Assembly: GCA_038501195.1 (NCBI GenBank)
Contig: JBBPUQ010000010.1
Coordinates: 2,726,001 to 2,790,000 of the forward strand
Direction: 5' to 3'
Source: Nemania diffusa
Taxonomy: Eukaryota > Ascomycota > Sordariomycetes > Xylariales > Xylariaceae
DNA: 64,000 bases
Part shown: piece after piece, positions 36,215 through 49,000 of the stretch
How positions within the stretch are numbered: position 1 is the first letter of the stretch
How the letters are laid out: every line of letters starts with the position of its first letter
Position numbers and translations under genes: made by a program
The notes under the pieces: model-generated
The model's database searches: none
What the model was told of the DNA's origin: nothing
The model's input: the letters and a program-made list of their open reading frames with translations, nothing else

Positions 36215-38118
36215 GGAATAATTACTAATCGTAAGTGTGCATGCATGGCCGTGGCGTCTTGGTTGGAATCAATGGGCATTGTTAGCCTGGGCAGTAATGC
36301 GTAAAATTACAGGAAATGGGTTGTTTGCAGCGCAAGAAATGCGCCTGGAGTTTATGACTAGTTCCTGGTTCTTCCCCCCGCCGTTTATGAATGCTCATGA
36401 GTGTCGGGCATCTTTCACGAAGACGAATTAATGAGGGTATCGTTCAGGTCCAAGTTATTGCGTGATCACCACATACGCGCTGAGGCCATTTTCGTAGATG
36501 ATAAGATACGAAATATACTTGGCAGCATGACTGACTGGCACTCTTTTATCTATGTATAAATATTGACTGAGAGCCAAATGCATAGGTACTATGAATAAGC
36601 CCCTGAGCTCAGCTAGCCAACAGGTGCCGCTTAGTGTACTCAGGCCATGTTCGAACCAGAGTACTGGATCACTCTCCGGCACTATCCGGCATCGAACGGG
36701 CTAGCCAAATCCAGCCAGCCGCTTGGTCAAAAACCTCCGAGAATGTTTGGTACGTAAGGCGTCGTGGTTTATATACGTTTTTGCGAGGCAGTTTACCCGT
36801 TTGCATAAATATATACCCAGGACATCTACTTAGTCTAAAGACGTCTTACTTTAGTAAGCTTTTAAGCCAAAAGATCCTCGTATGCCACGGTTTGACCCGC
36901 TATAATTTCTACGAAGGAATCAGGCGTGTACATAACAGCAAAAGATCATCCAATAGTGGAATTTCCCGAATACTCGATACGGTACAGACTGCTCGGAACA
37001 TGTATCTAATGCAAGTCATCCAGATACATGATAGACGGATACATGCTGCTTTCGTATACTATGGATGGTACTGTATGCAATGTAACTCGGCGGTAGTTTA
37101 TAATGTCGAACTTATGAACAGTAGAATGAATAATGTTCGATGGCTTGGCAAGTTACTCGACTTATACTCTATAAACAACGCAGGTATAATATTCTATGCC
37201 AGTACCTAGATAGGTACACTATAATGTCGGCCTACTCGAAACGTCAACCGAGAATAAGATATAGAGTATATCCACTACTCCGAATACAGGGCTCCTGGCA
37301 TTGACAGGGCATGGCATGTGAAGCCGTCTTTTTTTAGTTTTAGGTAGGGAGTTTAATCCTCGCACCAATCCTAGATAGGGACACCATCTAACGACTTATA
37401 CCGAGATAGGCCAAAACCTGGCTAAAATTAGATAGCTCCCTTCTAGAACATGGAATTGTCGAGATAATAACTATAATAACTAAGCCGCTTTAGTCCCGAT
37501 CCGAAACAATTATTCGCTCAAACATGGTGGCCCAAGGCATCCAGGTCCCGCCAATCTCACCTCCCCATTGCCGCTGTAGTCAGCATACCAGCCCGGCAAG
37601 GCAATAACAAATCCCGATAACAAATCATGCGTGGGAGATCGCTATCAAGTGGGCTAGGGATGCCTTTCTAGGTACAGAGTAGGCAACTTGAGGTAAGCAG
37701 CCAAATGACGCGAAATGACGGGATCGCGGTACAGGTTGGTGATTGAACCATCTCTCAGGGGTCCAGGAACACACCGTTCGAGGGCCCATCGCCCAGACCG
37801 CCGCCATGTGGAGAGTGTATATAACATACATAGGAGCCGGTGCGGGTTCGCCATGGCGTGCTCTCTCGAAGTTACGAATGGACAACAGCAGAGCAGCTTA
37901 GCTACTTTGGAATCGAGACCGAGATACACACCTGACGAACTGAATTACCTACGCTACCCCCATCTTAAAGCGACTGGGACGATTTAGGCCAAAGTGCTTG
38001 CATCGAGATTCCCTGCATAGATCGTCTCTAGTTTCGTGTGTTATCGGTCGCGGGACAGACAGCCACGTCTGTCTTATAAGTGGAAGAACCCCAGAGTTAG
38101 ATACGTACTACCTTCAAC
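36215..38118. other. Intergenic region
   Basis: About 1.9 kb. One open frame of 191 codons (36634-37209, GTG start) has no motif and unlike codon use, so it is not called. No other gene is seen. Confidence 0.45.
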
Positions 38119-39562
38119 ATGAGTACCGTCGAGGACCCCGTACAGATTAGCGAGAATGCCATCCCGGCATCGAGCAAAGAGGCTGAAGTGCCGGCCGCTG
38201 GTGCATCTGAATACTCGATCCCGGTTGGATGCCACGCTATCCCAGCCGACGAATTAGATCTCCGGCCGGATTCCGAAATCGACCAGGACTTGGTGAACCC
38301 AAAGCCTATTTCATTAGATTCTATAAAGAATATATTCTTCTTCTGGCACAGTGGCTATGAGTCCAGTTAGTTATACCCATAATCATACACCCTACTACTA
38401 GAGTTGGATAGGACTAAGAGCTTCTCTCTGAGGCTTAAGTCTAGTCCAACTCATCATGTCTCCTACCTCAGCCATATTAGTGATGAGCTCGAGAGGAAAA
38501 GGTGTTAACCAAAAGTAACTTACAGTGCACCCATACACAAAGCGCAATGTCCGCGCACACCACCGCCGGCTGGCCAAACACGGCTGGACCATCTACGTGA
38601 TAAACCGTAAAGAGGGCTCACCACTCAACATCGCCAACTTCGTCGACGTGACGGACCCGGAGCTGTTCCCCAAGGCGTTCCTCGACGGGCGCGTGGGCGG
38701 CGAGTTCGCGCCGCAGCACACGTCGGACCTCGTGCGCTGGCCGCTGCTGATGAAGTACGGCGGCATCTACACGGACGTGGGGCAGCTGCAGATCGGCGAC
38801 CTCAACTGGCTGTGGGAGACGACGCTCGGCGACCCGGCGTCGCCGTACGACATCATCTCGTACAACCTCGGCCCCGCGGACCACCGCGACCTGGCCAACT
38901 ACTTCTACGCCTCGCGGCCCGCGAACCCGCTGTTCGCGCGCGCGCACAAGCTGCTGCTGGCGCTGTGGAACGCCGACGGCGGCAAGCTGAGCACGGACGG
39001 CATGCACGCGAGCCCCCTGCTCAAAGGGCCCAAGCTCATCGGCCAGCGCTTCCCCGAGGCCATCCGCAAGAAGCTGACCGACTACATCATTCAGGGGTAC
39101 TGCCTGACGCTCGTGATGGGGCTCGTCGACGAGGAGGATAACTGGGACGGCCCTAAATACTGCGCCGAGCACGTCTACGCCATCGACTACATGGTCGGCT
39201 CGCAGCTCATCCAGCAGTACACCAACTGGAACGGCACCGAGGCGTTCCGCCTGATGTCGCTTGCCCTGCCCAAGGCTGGCGAGGAGGAGACGGCGGACCA
39301 GAAGAAGGCGCGGGAGATCGTCGAGGGGTGCCTGTCGCGCAGCTATGGGTTTAAGCTGGCGCATGGGTATATCTTGCAGGTTGTGGGCGATACGCTCGGG
39401 TCGCTGTGGCGGAAGCATGATGGCTCGGATAATGTGCCGGGCACGTATGCGCATTGGTTGAGAGAGGCGATGATTTACTGGACGCAGGATAAGCTGCCTG
39501 AGAGGCTGGACTTCCAGGTCATAGAACCGTATAAGAGGGGTCCGTTATTGAGAGAAAACTAG
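38119..39562 (+). CDS. Glycosyltransferase with DXD-like motif (capsule-polysaccharide-type)
   Basis: Exons 38119-38365 and 38526-39562 give 427 residues. The splice recreates NIFFFWHSGYESMHPYTKRN, typical of fungal proteins annotated as capsule polysaccharide biosynthesis/sugar-binding-region glycosyltransferases (GT32-like). Next come HTSDLVRWPLLMKYGGIYTD, containing the usual DxxR helix and the metal-site strand, then STDGMHASPLLKGPKL and VPGTYAHWLREA. The metal motif reads D166-V-G168 rather than DXD. No signal peptide or membrane helix is evident at the N terminus, unlike Golgi mannosyltransferases of the GT32 family, so it may be cytosolic. The acceptor sugar is unknown. Exon 2 is very GC-rich in its first two thirds and less so towards the stop. 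Confidence 0.85.
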
Positions 39563-40257
39563 GAATGAGGGGACTTGGGTACTAGACTATAGACTGGATA
39601 CGGTATATATATGAGCTCGAACATAGCTTTTTGATTCAAGACTTGATTGTTGCCCATGTCGATTGTTCTAGGAGTGAAGGTAAAAGGTCGCAAGTTCATA
39701 AGCATGTTGTAAACGTAATCTATATGCTAAATGTACTTACGCACTAGCTAATTTTTAAGCGTAGTCGTCTGATATTTGAAAGCCTCATCCCTTAATCCCC
39801 ATATTGGATCAACCAAGCCAAAGTTTACTGTGAGTTTATCTAGTGAGCATGATATTATATATTCATACATCTTCTTTCCGCGTGATGTAAATACGCAGGT
39901 AACATGTAGTAAGAACCTGCAGTCAGCACTATATCCCCATGCAGAGGTGCCTCGGAGGAAAAGAAATCAGCAAAAGGCTTGATTTTGAAGACACAATTAC
40001 ACTACTAAGATTAACCTAAACGAAGAAATTAACATATCTGATTAATGATCAAGAGAAATTTGTTGCCTTCACCTAACATATGTTAAATCGTTAAGTTACA
40101 ATATCAGGAAATTGCCCCTTGAAACTCGATGAGATGTGCCAATACGTCCACTGCCGTTACAATCTAGCCTCACAGGTTTTCTGTCATGCCTAGTTCAAAA
40201 TCATGCTGCAAACAATCCACTCATTCCCTATGTAGGCGACATGATCGTGTCTGCAAC
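39563..40257. other. Intergenic region between convergent genes
   Basis: AT-rich, about 700 bp, no gene seen. Confidence 0.5.
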
Positions 40258-42000
40258 TCAATGCCATTCCTCATCGAGCTCCGCCTCGTCCATATTTCTA
40301 ATAAACAGAGAATACCACTCGACGGCCCTCGTGTGCGCTTCTAGGCTAAGCCTCTCATTGACCGTGTGGATTCCATCAAGACCCAAACCCACCTCGGGGT
40401 CCCATCCCGGGTTGTACCGGAAGATGTGCTTGGACAGACCCCAGTAGTGCCGCGAGTCCGTGTTCCCCGGCATCATCGCCGGCGCCACGATGACGGACTT
40501 GCCGTACAGCGCGCGCGTGGTCCCCGCGAGCACGCTGTACGGCGTGACGCCGTCGACCGAGGTCGGCGACACGGGCGCCGGCTCTAGCGAGTACAGCGTG
40601 GTCAGCCGGATGGACTCCGGGTCGTCGTACCCGTCGTCGTCGGGGTCGAAGGCGTAGATCGTCAGGTTGTGCCGCGCCGCGACCTTCCGCGCCAGCCGCG
40701 CCAGCTTGTCCTCCACCTCCGCAACGCCGTCGCCGACGTTGACGCGATGGTTCACGAGCACGCGCGTGCGCTCCGGCAGCGCGTTGACCTTGACGCCCCC
40801 GGCGATCACGTCGACCGCCGCCGACGTCGTGAAGAGGTACTTGATCGGGTCCCCGAGCTTCGCCGCCTCGACCGCGAGCCTGTCCTCCTGCCCGGGCCAC
40901 GACGGCGGGCGCCAGGGCAGGTGCTTGCGCAAGCTCCGCGGGAAGTCGGGGCTGTGGGCGCTGCCGCACTCGAGGAAGCGCAGCACGGGGTTCTCGGCGT
41001 GGAAGTGCGGCGCGTAGGGCTCGGCCTCGATCATGGTGACGAGCTCGGCGGCGATGCCGATGCTCGTGTGCGCGGGCGGCACGGACGAGTGGCCCCCGGG
41101 CGTCTGCACGATCACCTCGACGTCGGCGTAGCCCTTCTCGCCCACGCCCGGTAGCCCGAAGGCCGTGCCCCAGAAGCCGGCGACGCCCGCGCCCTCGTCG
41201 ATGATGACGGCCGCGCCGTCGTGGCCGTAGCGGTCCAACAGCGCGTCGGCCATGTAGCGCGCGCCCTGCTTCCCCGAGATCTCCTCGTCGAACCCGAAGG
41301 CCAGGACGAGGCTGCGCCGGGGCTGGAAGTCGGCCTCGAGGAGGAGCTCGACGGCTTCCATGATGCCGATGAGGTTGTTCTTGTCGTCGGATGAGCCGCG
41401 GCCCCAGATGAATTTGCCGTCGTACTCCCCTTCGTAAGGCGGGTATGTCCACTCGTCGACGGTGTCTTCCTCAACAGGGACCACGTCCTGATGCGCCATC
41501 AGGAGTGTGGGGCGTAGATTCGACTCAGTTCCCGGCCAGGTAAACAGCAGGCCGTAAGTGTTCACCGTGTCGAGTTTCAAAGTATTGTGGACGCCTGGGA
41601 AGGTATCTTTCAAGTACTCTGTAAAGTTGGCCATGATATCCCATCTCGGATCCTCGCCAACAAGACCGAGGTCATCGTAGGTCTCCGTGGGGATCTGGAT
41701 GGCACCCCACATACGGTCAATCGTCTCGCCACGGAATCTGTCAGAGCGAATATACTCTTCCATCTTGGATAGAGCGGAGGTCTGGTGCTCTGGCACGAGA
41801 GGGTGGACTTGGGGGCATTTCGGCCGCCATGCAGCAGACGAGCCTTTCTCGCCTTGCGTTAGACGTTGATATGACTCAATTGATATCTTTAGGACTGCAG
41901 CAAATGTGATTGTGTAGATCAAAATTGCACTGACCCATCTCCACCGCGGTGGAGTAAGGCGAGTGAGTGGGAGCGACGATTCTTTCTCTGGAGGTGTCAT
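40258..42000 (-). CDS. Vacuolar carboxypeptidase S-like M20 metallopeptidase
   Basis: Uninterrupted minus-strand frame of 580 residues. The ATG at 42000 was chosen (A at -3); the longer frame to 42072 begins at GTG and was rejected. A single membrane helix near residues 22-42 (WVSAILIYTITFAAVLKI) makes it a type II protein like yeast Cps1, which reaches the vacuole lumen through multivesicular bodies. M20 motifs: MAHQDVVPV (His170, Asp172), WGRGSSDDKNN (bridging Asp205/206), FGFDEEISGKQG (catalytic and metal Glu239/240), TPGGHSSVPP (dimerisation-domain start), and NTDSRHYW near the C terminus (last His ligand). All zinc-site residues are present. Expected role: cleavage of C-terminal residues from peptides, for nitrogen recycling. 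Length matches the family. Confidence 0.93.
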   Translation of the reverse strand: MTPPEKESSLPLTRLTPPRWRWVSAILIYTITFAAVLKISIESYQRLTQGEKGSSAAWRPKCPQVHPLVPEHQTSALSKMEEYIRSDRFRGETIDRMWGAIQIPTETYDDLGLVGEDPRWDIMANFTEYLKDTFPGVHNTLKLDTVNTYGLLFTWPGTESNLRPTLLMAHQDVVPVEEDTVDEWTYPPYEGEYDGKFIWGRGSSDDKNNLIGIMEAVELLLEADFQPRRSLVLAFGFDEEISGKQGARYMADALLDRYGHDGAAVIIDEGAGVAGFWGTAFGLPGVGEKGYADVEVIVQTPGGHSSVPPAHTSIGIAAELVTMIEAEPYAPHFHAENPVLRFLECGSAHSPDFPRSLRKHLPWRPPSWPGQEDRLAVEAAKLGDPIKYLFTTSAAVDVIAGGVKVNALPERTRVLVNHRVNVGDGVAEVEDKLARLARKVAARHNLTIYAFDPDDDGYDDPESIRLTTLYSLEPAPVSPTSVDGVTPYSVLAGTTRALYGKSVIVAPAMMPGNTDSRHYWGLSKHIFRYNPGWDPEVGLGLDGIHTVNERLSLEAHTRAVEWYSLFIRNMDEAELDEEWH

Positions 42001-45000
42001 TGTGCCGTGATACCAACTATAGATGAAGAAAGAGGGAAGGGGGGAGGGAAAGGAGAAGACAGAGGGAGGCACTATTCTAGCATTGAGAAGCGAAACTATC
42101 CGGTTGAGATATGATGAGTATTAATAATCATGCGACTGAGAAGCCAGAGCCCATCAACGCCGTTGCCATCGGGATATTCTATGTAGGTCATCGAGACTAT
42201 ACTGAAAATGTTGGAGTCCGCGAAATGGCGTTGTCAAAGCGGTCCATGAAGACTGTGGCTGACTAGCACCCAACCAGCTTCTCTGATAGTCATGTAGTGA
42301 CTCCGACGGCAGCTAACCGGGTCACGATATAAATGAAGACGAGAATATAGTATGCAGCTCTACCCTGGATCGGAAACCTTATTATCTACATGGCAGCTAA
42401 GAAAAAGAAATAGGAGAGATTATGCAAGCCAAGGTAGAAGGGCTAGACCAGCAGTCCAACTCTATCGTAACACAACAGATCACTAGTTCATGATATTTAG
42501 TTGCAATATGATAGAGTAAAAGCTTCATTGGCCCATATACTCATATCTCCAATGGCTTCATACAGAATAACAACAATACTAGTATACGACAGTGTCACAG
42601 CGATGTGGCGAATGAACAAACTCAATGTAGAGCTACTCTTTCTCAATGCCTCCTTAATGTATAGAACGTTTTATGTTGAGTGTGGGTATGGACTACTAGT
42701 CCTCGGCCCAATAGAGGGTTTCAAATATCATTGTACAAAGTAGTAGTTTTAAGATAAATGTTCGCATTGTAGCTTCATATACCATCAATAAGTAATCGCT
42801 TTTAGGTATCTCTCATGAACCTTATCTCAAATATGACCTACGTAAACTAGCCTTTGTATATTATACACCAGTCTTTCTCTCATAGGTCGTGAGTTCACTC
42901 TGCTATCCTACTACTTCACCGTATCAGCGCCTCTGTTCTACCCGATTGTTTGGTCACTTATTTTGACATTAAAAGTTAATATATATTGCGCCACTCACGT
43001 GTTTGAACTCGGCCGATCAGAGCCAAGCATAAGAGGCGTTGCAGATCGGGAACGGACCGGTTGAACGAGTGTTGGTGGTGAGCGATCCGAAAGTGCGTAA
43101 CTCTTGACCTTTCCCTAAATGTAGCTTCCCGAGGCACATTGCTTTTGCGGGGTAAGTTACTCAAGAGATGATTAATCAAATAAAAGAGTGGCAAAGTCGA
43201 TGAAAATCCCTAGCCCTCGACTATGCCGAGAGACCAGACTTTTCGAAGTGTCTCAGGGGGAGGGCTTTTTTGTTACTTGTTCGTCGAGATGTAAACGTTA
43301 TTCAGAAACCCGCTAGAACCCCGCTAGATAATACATAGTCTAAAGCTTCTATGCTGAGACCGAAACAACGAGAATTTGTATACCATTTGAACCTTTCTGT
43401 CACCCCCAGTCAGTGACAGACGAGGCGGGTGCTTGACCCGAGCTTGTGCTATCCGCTGCAGTATCACGATCGTGTACTTTGACATCGTTAGTAGTGTCCG
43501 AGGCCGAGACTTATCAAGTCGCATCAATGTACAGTATGCATTATGGCATTGACATTAGCATGAAATCTGCAGAGAGGGGTATAACCGGGCACAGCAAGCT
43601 GGTTTTCTCTCGCTACTGTTTCCTAACGTTGTATTGCAGCGCGATATTAATTCTCACCGGTTAGCAGCAGCCATCGCGTCATGACTTCTCTCAAAATATC
43701 AATCATGTCTATAACACTAGAACAGGTCTGAAGACGGCTTGTGTTGACCTATCAAAGGCGTATGATAAGAATGATTCAATATATGCAGATGCCGACATAC
43801 CTTCTTAAGGCTTGATGTACTTCGAAAAACCCCAGATATATCATGAAAACAAACTATCAATTCAATTATTCGAAGGCAACATAGTGAACCTCTTAGTGCC
43901 GTATTATATTCAATATCATCTTTTTTCTCACTTAGTCGGAGGGGGTGAGCCACTATGAGTTATTATTTCACGCACATTACGGCTGGCTTTGCTACGCTAT
44001 CATCTTTAGTTATTATACTCAATTCAAGATTCTCTAATAGTAGACAAGAGATTTCAAAAAGATACTCATCTTCGAATAGTTTCCTTTCTTAGTAACAACG
44101 TTAATCCAACCAACACGTTTAAATAGTATGTATACCCCTCTATCAATAAGGATCCGAGACGCAGTCCCCCTCCCCCCTTAAATATGCCCAACATCACTTA
44201 AGAGGGACATCTAGAGATTTCCAGCTCTGATGCCCTATGGTACCAAAGAGATTGTGATGCGGGAAGGCGCGAAGCTTGTCCTTGAGTGTGATTGGGGCCC
44301 CTATTTGGTCCAACTGACACCAGCGCCTCGATGTTGGCATAGGGCCCAACAGAACTGACAGCCTTCCTCTATGAAGATATGGTATTGATCCCATTTTTGT
44401 GCTTCGTGTATAGCGACTATATACCCAGGTTCACTGAAGTCTAGGCCGGCTTTCTGCATGGGCACCCTAGCATATCTTTTGATGGCACCCTATCCTAAAG
44501 AAGACTAGGGAGAACTTTTAAGCATCAATACATGGCGGGGTGCACTGCAATTGTACAATGAAGAAGTCGTTAGACGTGGCATCGTCGACCGTACGGGTTT
44601 CCTATTGGGTGGTTTGACATTAGATAGATAGCTAGTTCAGAAAGGGCGAGTTATAGACGAGGTGACAATAAAGGCCGGGGTACACCCGGTGGAGTAGAAA
44701 CGATCGCGGCAGGACCCCTCAATAGAATGCGCCATGTGCTCATACATATATCTTTCCGGGAACCAGGAATACCTTCTAGCGTACTCGGCGTGAGCAGCAT
44801 GTTGAGAATGGCAGAAAAAGGGAGAATAAAAAACACTTGAGGGGTTCATATGCCGAGGATAAGAAAAGTGTATTGATATATAATGGTATCTTCATGCCAT
44901 CTCACCATTAGGGATGGTCCGCCATTTATCTGTCATTCCATACGCGCTGCACCCTTAAGCTCCAAACCCCTATACTATCTAGTATCATTCAAAAAGCAGA

Positions 45001-45019
45001 TGCACCGCATCAGCGTTTA
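42001..45019. other. Intergenic desert
   Basis: About 3 kb with no supportable gene; open frames are short, GT-AG joins give no family motifs. Contains a CGGGGTAA octamer at 43148-43155. Confidence 0.5.
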
Positions 45020-45652
45020 TCAGTGGCCCTCCTCGTGGCAAGCGATGATGAGTGCCGCCAACTGTTCATTGGTGGCGGTGTCAATGGGCATATGATGGGC
45101 GCCCTTGTGACGAAGGAGCGATCGGCTGAACTTGTCGTAGTGTTCCATCAGACCCTCGCTCTCACCGCGCCACTCGTCGTCGTCGCCAATGACGTGTATA
45201 CTCCGCGTGATAATGGTAGGCTTGATGAGCGCGTCCCACCGCTCCGTGCCGTAGTCAAGCCGGCGAGGCACGGTGCCCGCAAACAGCGCTAAGAAGTCGA
45301 GCTGCTGCCCGCGCTCCTCGAGCCAGCGGATCAAGTGCGTCGCCGCCTTCGCGCCTTGGGAGAAGCCGATGATCCCGACAAAAGGCCCGTTGCTGTTAAA
45401 TACCTCAACGAGCTTCTCCAAGTCCGGCCACGGGATCTCGTCGTGGGCGTCAAAGTCCGTGAGCCACCGCTTGTACGGCTCCATCCCCTCGAAGAAGGGG
45501 AGCACGCCGGGGCCGGGCGGGGTATCGATGAACCCATCGACGTACACAAGCTCGAAGTGCGGCTGCAAAAGTCGGCCGAGCCGGATGGCTTGGATGCGGA
45601 AGATGGCAGCGTTTGTGCCGCTGCCGTGTAGGCAGAGGATTTTTGGAAGCAT
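45020..45652 (-). CDS. FSH1-family serine hydrolase
   Basis: Single-exon protein of 210 residues, the size of yeast Fsh1-3 and human OVCA2 (FSH1 domain). The start matches the family opening LPKILCLHGSGTNAAIF. The catalytic triad is visible: Ser98 in GIIGFSQGAKA, Asp157-159 in HVIGDDDEW, and His186/187 in HKGAHHMP. PPGPGV and FEGMEPYKRW are also typical. These are cytosolic esterases; in filamentous fungi related hydrolases such as LovG release polyketides from synthases, but no synthase is near here. This is the last gene before the AT-rich block, whose edge lies about 370 bp beyond its start codon. Confidence 0.92.
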   Translation of the reverse strand: MLPKILCLHGSGTNAAIFRIQAIRLGRLLQPHFELVYVDGFIDTPPGPGVLPFFEGMEPYKRWLTDFDAHDEIPWPDLEKLVEVFNSNGPFVGIIGFSQGAKAATHLIRWLEERGQQLDFLALFAGTVPRRLDYGTERWDALIKPTIITRSIHVIGDDDEWRGESEGLMEHYDKFSRSLLRHKGAHHMPIDTATNEQLAALIIACHEEGH

Positions 45653-46020
45653 GGTGATAATTGCTCGAAACGGCGATGTGTAAGTAAGGTGTTCCTGGTA
45701 ATAGCGGGCTGGTAGCGGGCTGGTAGCGTGCTAAGCTGTGGGCGAGCGTGGTGTTGCTAGTCTAGTTCACACCCTTGTTCACCGATACAGGCGGCTCGAA
45801 AGCTAGGCTGCAGGGCTTAGTTTTAAAGCAGCTGACATAATAACATTAGGGTAATATTGAGAACAGTAATCAAGATAGGGAATAAGGCTGCGGAGTCCTA
45901 ATACGGTTAGATAGGTGTTTTCAAATAAAGTAATCATGCTACTACCTAGGTAAGTAAGTAAGTACGGTTGCCTACAGGGCTTACTGTTTTATAATTCAAT
46001 TTAGGTAACTATGCTGACAC
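45653..46020. other. Transition from gene-bearing to AT-rich DNA
   Basis: Promoter side of the FSH1-type gene. Contains three copies of a GCGGGCTGGTA-type repeat (about 45,704-45,732), then GTAAGTAAGTA simple sequence; the next bases fall abruptly into A/T. Confidence 0.5.
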
Positions 46021-49000
46021 TACTAGGCCCACTTTTTTTTTTTACTTTTTTTTTTAAATTAAACTTACAACTTAATTTTTTATAATTATTTTTTTAATTT
46101 AGCAATAATTTATTTAAACTTTTATATAAATTAATATATATATAGTTGATTTAATTATATTTTAAAATAGCTATATAAATTAAATGTAGTTTTTTTAAAT
46201 TAAATTTATTATATATAATTTATAAGTGTACTAGTTTTATATAGTTTGTACATTTTACTTTTTTATTAATTTTATTTTATTTGTTATAATTGCTATAGTT
46301 ATTATATAATTTTATATAAATAAATTTTATTTTTATATTTTTAATAATATTAAAAATAACTGTAAATATTTTTAAATATTTTAGTTTGTTTTAAATTATA
46401 TAAGCAGTTTTTAATTTGCTAATAAATATATTTGCTAGTTACAACTATATTTTATATTAATAAATATTATTTTTATATTTTTAACAGTATTAACTTTAAT
46501 TATAAATATTTTTAGCTATTTTAGTTAATTTTATACTATATAAATATATTTTAACTTGCTAATAAATGTATTAAATAGTAGTAACAATATTTTATATTAA
46601 TAAGTATTATTTTTATATTTTTAATAATATTAATTTTAATAGCTAACTTTTTAAAAAATTTAAAGCTTTTTTATATTATATAAATTTATTTTAATTTGTT
46701 AATAAGTATATTTTGTAGTAGCTATAATATATTATATTAATAAATATTGTTTTAATATTTTTAAAAGTATTATTTTTAATTACTAATAGTTTTAAAAACT
46801 TAAAAATGTTTTAAGTAGTATAAATATAATTTAATTAAACAGTATATATATTTTTATTAAAACTAAAAAATTTAGTTAATACATTTTTTAATTAAAACTT
46901 TTAAAAATAAATTTATATTATTAACAAAAATATAAATTTATATAAATATATTATTTATACTGCAACTGCAGTAGTACTATTATATAATATTTTAATTGTT
47001 TTGTTAATATATTATATAGTAAAACATTTAAAAAATTAAAACATAATTAATTAAAACAAAAGTAATATTATTAAGCAGTATATTTTATTTTTTAATTTTT
47101 AATATATTGTTTTTTTTTTGCTATATAAAATTGCAGTAATTTTAATTATATTGTATAAAATATATAAACAGTTTATTAAAATTAAACTTAATTAAATATA
47201 TAATTAATAATATAATATTATTAAAGCTTACAAAAGTATAAAAGTATATAAAACAACATTAAAATATATAATTAATTTAAATATTAGTTAATTAATATAG
47301 CTTTTTATTTATTAATTTGTTAATATTTAAGCTATTTATTTTTATTTTTTGTATTTTTTAACTTTTTTGTATTTTGTAAAAATTTTTTTTTGTATACTTT
47401 TGTTACGTTTTGTTTTATTTATTTTTTTTTATTATTTATATATTGTTAATTTTTTGTTTTAGTTATTATTATGCTTTTTTTTTTAATTAATATTATTTAA
47501 TATAACTAGCAATATTTGTTAGTTATTTTTAACTATTTTAAAAACTGCAACATTTTTATAATTAAAACTATTTAAATTATTAAAGCGCTTTTTTAGTTTT
47601 TTTATAATAAAGTTTATTATATTTTAAACAAATTTAAAATATGATTTTTTAATATATGTTATATTATGTTAAACTAATATAATTTATTATAAGTTATTTA
47701 ATATTTAGTTAACTTTGTTATAATTTATAAAAACAAAAAACTAAAAAATATAAAATAAAAAATTAATCGAATTAAATATGCAACTATTATTGCACTATAT
47801 ATATTTAATAAAACTAAAGCAAAAATAGTATATTATATATATTAACAAAAAAATTATAATAATTTAATAAAACAGTATGTTGTTATAAATAGTATAAATT
47901 TTAAAAATGTTTATATAAACTGCTATTATTTTAAATAAAGCAAAAAATGTTTGTTTTATATTAGTAAGTTTTAATTTTAGTAAATTAAATATAAATAAAT
48001 ATTTATTAATTAATATAAAACTAAAAAATATAAAAAAAAAAAAAAAGTTAAAGTTTTTAGGAATTTTTGCTAAGTTTATAGCAGAAATAACAGAAATAGC
48101 AAGTTTGCAAAAGTTAAAAATTTAGCTTAATTAAATTAAAAAAAAAATCAAAGTATAAGCTAAAGCTATATATGTTATAAAAAAGCGATATAAATATATT
48201 AATAACAAAAAAAAAAATAAATAAACAATAAAAAAATAAATAATATATTAAAGCTTTAAACTGTTTATAATTAAATTATTATATTTAGTAACTAAAAAGT
48301 TTAATAATATAAAATTAAATAAATTAAAAAAATATAAAGCTTTATATATATAAATATTACAAAATATGCCTGATTTTTTATACAATTAGATTTAAACTAT
48401 AAAATATAACATTGTTTTAATTTAATTAAATTTGTTTTAGCTATATTGTTTTTGCGCTTTTTTAATTATTATATTTTATATTTACTTGCTATTATTATTT
48501 ACTGTTTTTTTTTGTTTATTGTTTATACTTGTTGTTTTATACAATATATAATAAGTGCTGCTTTATAATAAACTGTTTATATTTAATAATATATAAGCAA
48601 AATTTATATTAAAAAGTTTATATATATAATTAACATTTGCTTTTAATAAAAATTATTATATTTTTACTTTTTTTGTTGTAACAATTTTAATAAGCTTTAT
48701 TGTTTACTGTTATATTTTTAGTTTAACTTTTATTTGCTTTGTTTTTATTAATTAATTTTTTATTATTATTTAATATATTGCTATTTGTTTTTTTTTTTGT
48801 TTTGTTTGCATTATTTTAATACTTTAGTTTATTATTGTTTTTTTTGTTAGTTTTGCAAAATGTATAAACTGCAAAAAATTAAAGTATATGTAAAATTATT
48901 TTAAATCGAAATTTTACAATTAAAAAAGTTTTGTTTATATTTTAGTTAATTATAGCAGTATATATTTGTAGTAGTATTAGCTATATTAATTGTATTAATA

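Noticed and set aside
36640..36670. Minus-strand GGTTCGAAC as a tRNA B box
   Set aside because: No T stem, acceptor stem or anticodon arm can be formed around it.
36634..37209. 191-codon open frame
   Set aside because: GTG start, no motif, no domain or signal, AT-leaning codons unlike the neighbouring genes; likely chance.
42000..42072. Longer N terminus for the M20 peptidase
   Set aside because: Begins with GTG; the ATG at 42000 has better context and gives a normal type II anchor.
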